NCBI GenBank assembly: GCA_965232455.1
Contig: OZ246981.1
Coordinates: 3,720,001-3,784,000, forward strand
Length of the DNA stretch: 64,000 nt
Reading direction: 5' to 3'
Source of the DNA: JBFGFX01 sp965232455
GTDB lineage: Bacteria > Pseudomonadota > Gammaproteobacteria > Steroidobacterales > Woeseiaceae
The notes beneath the pieces are model-generated. The model was given only the letters and a program-made list of their open reading frames with translations, was not told the origin of the DNA and did no database searches. Positions 61,811 to 64,000 of this stretch are shown here, piece after piece (the stretch's first letter is position 1; each line of letters opens with the position of its first letter). A program made the translations under genes and the position numbers.

Positions 61811-62800
61811 ATGCCGTCTGACACCGCAAGAACCGCCGGCCCGTCGCCTGGGCACTTTGCGGGCGACACGCCCGCACAAATCGCAAAGCGGCTCTTCAAC
61901 GCGACGCGGCCAAAGTTTTTTCCCGCCTCGGTGCTGCCGGTGGTTGCCGGCACCGCCTGGGGATTCAGCGTGGCCGGGCATTTCGATCCGCTGCCGTTTT
62001 TGCTCGCGATGGTGGCGACTCTCTGCGTTCACGCCGGCGCCAATGTGTTGAACGACGTCGGTGACGACGCGGGCGGTACGGACCGGTGTAACGACGACCG
62101 CATATATCCCTATACCGGCGGCTCTCAATTCATTCAGTCTGGGATCATGTCGGCCCGAAGCATGGCGCGCTTGGGCTTGAGCTTGCTGGCCGTAGCGGCC
62201 GTTGCAGGACTGCTCCTTCTGTTGCTCAAGGGCCCGACGATTCTATGGTTCGGACTCGCCGGCGTATTGCTGGCCGTGCTGTATTCCCTCGGCCCGATAC
62301 GGCTTTCCTCGATAGGCCTGGGCGAAATAGCCGTCGGCATGGCCTTTGGTGTCATACCCATCGTCGGCGCAGCATGGCTGCAAAGCGGCATAATCGACGT
62401 GGACGCCGTACTCTTCTCCTTACCGATCAGCGCCTGGGTGACCGCTATTCTGCTGATCAACGAGGTTCCGGACATCGCGGCGGACGCCGCGACCGGCAAG
62501 AAGACGCTGCCCGTTCGTCTCGGATTACCGGCGACCAGCCTGCTTTATGCGGCGATCCACGTCGCGGCCGCGGCGGTTGTCGTGTGGCTCACGGTCGCCG
62601 GAACCCTGCCGGTCGCGGCGCCGCTGGTACCGATAGGCCTGCTTTTTCTGGCGGCGCGCGCGGCGGCGGCAATCCGCGGCGGTGTTCAGGACCGGCAGCG
62701 TTTGACGAGTGGGATCGAGGCGACGCTCGGCATCCATACACTGGGATCGATCTGGATGACGTGCGTCGTGCTCTTCGTCGCTTTTTGGAGCAACGGGTGA
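61811..62800 (+). CDS. UbiA-family prenyltransferase, MenA-like
   Basis: A 329-residue integral membrane enzyme that attaches an isoprenoid chain to an aromatic ring. The first aspartate motif is in HAGANVLNDVGDDAGGTD (N-x-x-x-D-x-x-x-D type) and the second in LLINEVPDIAADAATGKKTL (D-x-x-x-D-x-x-T-G-K). There are about eight helices. The N-terminal lead (NATRPKFFPASVLPVVAGTA) and NEVPD motif fit the MenA side of the family more than UbiA, which would point to menaquinone for anaerobic or H2-linked respiration. ATG at 61811 has AGGAG 8 bases upstream. Confidence 0.8.
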   Translation: MPSDTARTAGPSPGHFAGDTPAQIAKRLFNATRPKFFPASVLPVVAGTAWGFSVAGHFDPLPFLLAMVATLCVHAGANVLNDVGDDAGGTDRCNDDRIYPYTGGSQFIQSGIMSARSMARLGLSLLAVAAVAGLLLLLLKGPTILWFGLAGVLLAVLYSLGPIRLSSIGLGEIAVGMAFGVIPIVGAAWLQSGIIDVDAVLFSLPISAWVTAILLINEVPDIAADAATGKKTLPVRLGLPATSLLYAAIHVAAAAVVVWLTVAGTLPVAAPLVPIGLLFLAARAAAAIRGGVQDRQRLTSGIEATLGIHTLGSIWMTCVVLFVAFWSNG

Positions 62801-62801
62801 G

Positions 62802-62822
62802 CTGATCCCGTATGGGGATCAG
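62802..62822 (+). other. hairpin covering the nqrA leader
   Basis: CTGATCCC (62802-62809) pairs with GGGATCAG (62815-62822) with a five-base loop, directly after the prenyltransferase stop and 8 bases before the nqrA ATG. It overlaps the expected ribosome site (GGGG at 62814-62817), so it could lower nqrA translation. There is no T tract. Confidence 0.45.
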
Positions 62823-62830
62823 GCTTTCGC

Positions 62831-64000
62831 ATGCGGATAAGCATCAAAAAAGGGCTCGATATACCGATACGCGGCCGGCCCGAGCAGGCGATTTCCGACG
62901 CCGCCGGGGTCGGAACGGTCGCCGCACTCGGCACGGACGTGCATGGCCTGCGTCCGGGCATGGCGGTCAAGGTCGGCGACCGGGTCCGGCTCGGGCAGAC
63001 GCTGTTTGTCGACAAACGCAATCCCGACGTGCGTTTTACCGCTCCCGGCGCCGGAGAGATCGTTGCGATCAACCGCGGCGCAAAACGCGCGCTTCAGTCC
63101 GTCGTCATCCGTCTGGGCGGCGACGATGCGGAAACGTTCGAGGCGTTTACACCCCGGCAGTTGCCGACACTCGATCGCGGAACCGTGCAGAAGAATCTTC
63201 TCGAGTCGGGGCTCTGGACCACGCTGCGTACCCGACCGATGAGCCGTATCCCGTCGCCCGGCACCCAACCGGCCGCCCTGTTCGTCACCGCGATGGACAG
63301 CAACCCGCTGGCCGCCGACCCCGCGGTGATTATCACCGAGTCCGCCGAGTCGGCCGCGGCGTTCGCCCGAGGTCTGCAGGTTGTCGCACGACTCACCGAC
63401 GGTCCGGTGCACGTGTGTACCGCGCCGAATTCCGGCATCGAATCCGCGCTGCCCGAAACCAACGCCGGTCAGTTCCGGCACAGCGAATTCGCCGGTCCGC
63501 ATCCGGCGGGGCTCGTCGGCACGCACATCCACTTCCTCGAACCCGTCGGCGCCAGCAAGACGGTCTGGCATCTCGGGTACCAGGACGCCATCGCGATCGG
63601 CGAGTTGTTTACCCGGGGGCGACTGCCGGTGCGACGCGTGGTCGCGCTCGGCGGCCCGGAAGTCAAACGGCCACGTTTGCTGCGAACCCGCGTGGGCGCG
63701 AGCACCGCCGATCTATTGGCTGATGAAACGGGACCCGGGCCGCTGCGCGTCATCAGCGGCTCGGTGCTCTCGGGGCACCGGGCAAGCGGCGCGCTCGCCT
63801 GGCTCGGGCGTTATCACAACCAGATCAGCGTGCTTCGGGAAGGCGGCGAGCGCGAATTCCTGGCCTGGGCGAAACCCGGCGGTAAGCGCTATTCGTCGGA
63901 ACGGGCGTTCGCCGGCCGCCTGCTGCAACGCGACGGTTTCAGCATGACAACCAGCCAGAACGGCAGTCCACGCGCGATGGTGTCTATCGGCACGTTCGAG
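62831..64000 (+). CDS. nqrA: Na+-translocating NADH:quinone reductase subunit A, partial
   Basis: The first 390 residues of NqrA (about 446 in full), running off the window's right end. The start MRISIKKGLDIPIRGRPEQA is the standard opening. The biotinyl-like fold reads VKVGDRVRLGQTLFVDKRNP then VRFTAPGAGEIVAINRGAKR. Later parts are FVTAMDSNPLAADPAVIITE and GLVGTHIHFLEPVGASKTVW. NqrA is the cytoplasmic quinone-facing subunit of the sodium-pumping NADH dehydrogenase; nqrB-F should follow. The gene follows the prenyltransferase by 30 bases. Confidence 0.95.
   Translation, partial: MRISIKKGLDIPIRGRPEQAISDAAGVGTVAALGTDVHGLRPGMAVKVGDRVRLGQTLFVDKRNPDVRFTAPGAGEIVAINRGAKRALQSVVIRLGGDDAETFEAFTPRQLPTLDRGTVQKNLLESGLWTTLRTRPMSRIPSPGTQPAALFVTAMDSNPLAADPAVIITESAESAAAFARGLQVVARLTDGPVHVCTAPNSGIESALPETNAGQFRHSEFAGPHPAGLVGTHIHFLEPVGASKTVWHLGYQDAIAIGELFTRGRLPVRRVVALGGPEVKRPRLLRTRVGASTADLLADETGPGPLRVISGSVLSGHRASGALAWLGRYHNQISVLREGGEREFLAWAKPGGKRYSSERAFAGRLLQRDGFSMTTSQNGSPRAMVSIGTFE

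Noticed and set aside
1..64000. CRISPR arrays, tRNA or rRNA genes, insertion sequences
   Set aside because: No regular repeat-spacer pattern, no rRNA-like stretch, no cloverleaf I could recognise and no transposase-like protein on either strand.

Overview
The window looks like chromosomal DNA of a GC-rich, Gram-negative, facultatively respiring gammaproteobacterium. The evidence is an outer-membrane TonB receptor and porin, lipoproteins with lipoboxes, Tat signals, a YdbH/YnbE/YdbL set, an Nqr complex, a PEP-CTERM protein, cd1 nitrite reductase and an Hya-type uptake hydrogenase. This combination resembles uncultured marine-sediment lineages such as Woeseiaceae/JTB255, but that placement is inference. 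I see no rRNA, tRNA, CRISPR array, transposase or phage gene.

1-10.7 kb: the 5' part of a glutamate symporter (gltS), two MFS transporters, a lysine-rich histone-H1-like protein, the ydbH-ynbE-ydbL lipid-transport operon, a secreted amidohydrolase, a YjaB-like acetyltransferase and a YceI protein. 10.9-18.6 kb: a DUF5610-like gene, then an ECF sigma factor / Ser-Thr kinase-TPR / two-sulfotransferase operon. A third sulfotransferase converges on it, and a tiny CCCC-motif membrane protein is divergent from it. 18.6-26 kb: aldo/keto reductase, serine hydrolase, DUF1223 and DUF4159 proteins, an orphan ParA, a VWA protein and a PEP-CTERM protein.

26-33.5 kb: a nitrite-respiration locus. A TonB receptor, a NirS with an extra lipid-anchored cytochrome c domain, and a porin run on the minus strand. 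They are divergent from a DNR/FNR-type regulator. A perfect TTGAC-N4-GTCAA box lies between. A P460-like cytochrome follows. No heme d1 synthesis genes are visible. 33.6-37.2 kb: an alpha/beta hydrolase, a second ECF sigma factor, a Blc-type lipocalin, and DUF6134 and DUF2878 proteins.

37.3-43.8 kb: a minus-strand operon of a secreted c-type cytochrome, a cytochrome/LamG lipoprotein, a Tat-exported DUF1501-like protein and a SAM methyltransferase with a PqqD-like tail. 43.7-44.6 kb has no convincing gene.

44.6-61.3 kb: a nearly complete system for an O2-tolerant [NiFe] uptake hydrogenase. The plus strand carries hyaABCDEF, a rubredoxin, hybE and hypA. A convergent minus-strand operon carries hypC, hypB, hypD, hypF and hypE, then a KefB-like antiporter, a kinase-like two-domain protein and a glutamate-cysteine-ligase-like enzyme. 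Electrons from H2 would enter the quinone pool through the cytochrome b. 61.4-64 kb: a small membrane protein, a UbiA/MenA-type prenyltransferase (quinone synthesis) and the 5' part of nqrA. The region therefore combines H2 input, quinone making, sodium-motive NADH oxidation and nitrite respiration. Start codons were moved inward from the longest open frame wherever a ribosome site or family alignment supported it.
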